This document shows, piece by piece, positions 6,197 through 6,225 of a stretch of 6,225 nucleotides of DNA. The position numbers and the translations under genes are program-made. Below the pieces are notes generated by a model. That model was given only the letters and a program-made list of their open reading frames with translations, had not been told where the DNA came from and did no database searches. The DNA comes from Desulfobacteraceae bacterium. Its GTDB lineage: Bacteria > Desulfobacterota > DSM-4660 > Desulfatiglandales > Desulfatiglandaceae. The DNA lies in the NCBI GenBank assembly GCA_030632525.1, contig DAOVUP010000105.1:1-6225 (forward strand), written 5' to 3'. How positions within the stretch are numbered: the first letter of the stretch is position 1; the number at the start of each line of letters is the position of its first letter.

Positions 6197-6210
6197 TACA
6201 AAATTTTGTA
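6197..6210. promoter_or_regulatory. Perfect 14-bp palindrome, candidate operator
   Basis: TACAAAATTTTGTA reads the same on both strands. It lies about 15 bp after the expected start of transcription from the promoter at 6146-6175, where a repressor dimer could block elongation. AT-rich sequence makes chance palindromes likelier, so the call is tentative. Confidence 0.3.
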
Positions 6211-6225
6211 ATATTTGCTCATTTC

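Larger units (their letters stand above)
5783..6225. other. Non-coding region after fdhE, 443 bp
   Basis: I find no gene here that I can support. A 74-codon minus-strand frame at 5928-6152 has no recognisable domain and runs through an inverted repeat and AT-rich DNA. The stretch contains a 6-bp hairpin (CCTGTT at 5867-5872, AACAGG at 5879-5884), the 99-bp inverted repeat at 5937-6035, an increasingly AT-rich segment, a promoter-like site at 6146-6175 and a palindrome at 6197-6210. It probably holds the end of the fdhE transcript and the control region of a gene beyond the right edge. Confidence 0.6.

Overview
The window looks like a chromosomal segment of an anaerobic Desulfobacterota (deltaproteobacterial) bacterium. 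The reasons are an RpoH-type heat-shock sigma factor of deltaproteobacterial flavour, an FdhE formate dehydrogenase accessory protein, and a TPR lipoprotein followed by a LolB-like lipoprotein. All convincing genes lie on the + strand. The taxonomic call is an inference from protein character; no database search was made.

Layout. (1) Positions 1-941: 3' part of an rpoH-like sigma-32 gene, open through the left edge. (2) 942-1150: a spacer almost filled by a 144-bp repeat (962-1105) with terminal inverted repeats. (3) 1151-4684: a tight three-gene operon of a TPR-array lipoprotein, a LolB/DUF4292-like lipoprotein (TTG start overlapping the previous stop) and a family-2 glycosyltransferase (TTG start 1 nt after the previous stop). 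(4) 4685-4954: a spacer with a hairpin overlapping a promoter-like TTGACA, then a second 145-bp copy of the repeat (4781-4925) in the opposite orientation. (5) 4955-5782: fdhE, whose start is best placed at the ATG behind a strong ribosome binding site rather than at the upstream ATG formed at the repeat edge. (6) 5783-6225: 443 bp with no credible gene. It holds a 99-bp imperfect inverted repeat with nested stems (5937-6035), a strong sigma-70-like promoter (6146-6175) and a perfect 14-bp palindrome (6197-6210), presumably upstream of a gene beyond the right edge.

How the parts fit. The three operon proteins are all envelope-directed: two carry lipoprotein-type signals, and the third is a membrane-anchored sugar transferase of the rhamnosyltransferase-like type. 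Together they suggest a role in outer-membrane or surface glycan assembly. FdhE matures formate dehydrogenase, which points to formate metabolism. The sigma factor is a separate unit.

The most unusual structure is the pair of MITE-like repeats, about 86% identical and inverted relative to each other, that exactly bracket the three-gene operon. Both have TA at each outer edge and both keep a 39-codon open frame. The rest of the window is ordinary gene content, and I see no clear undescribed defence or mobile system.
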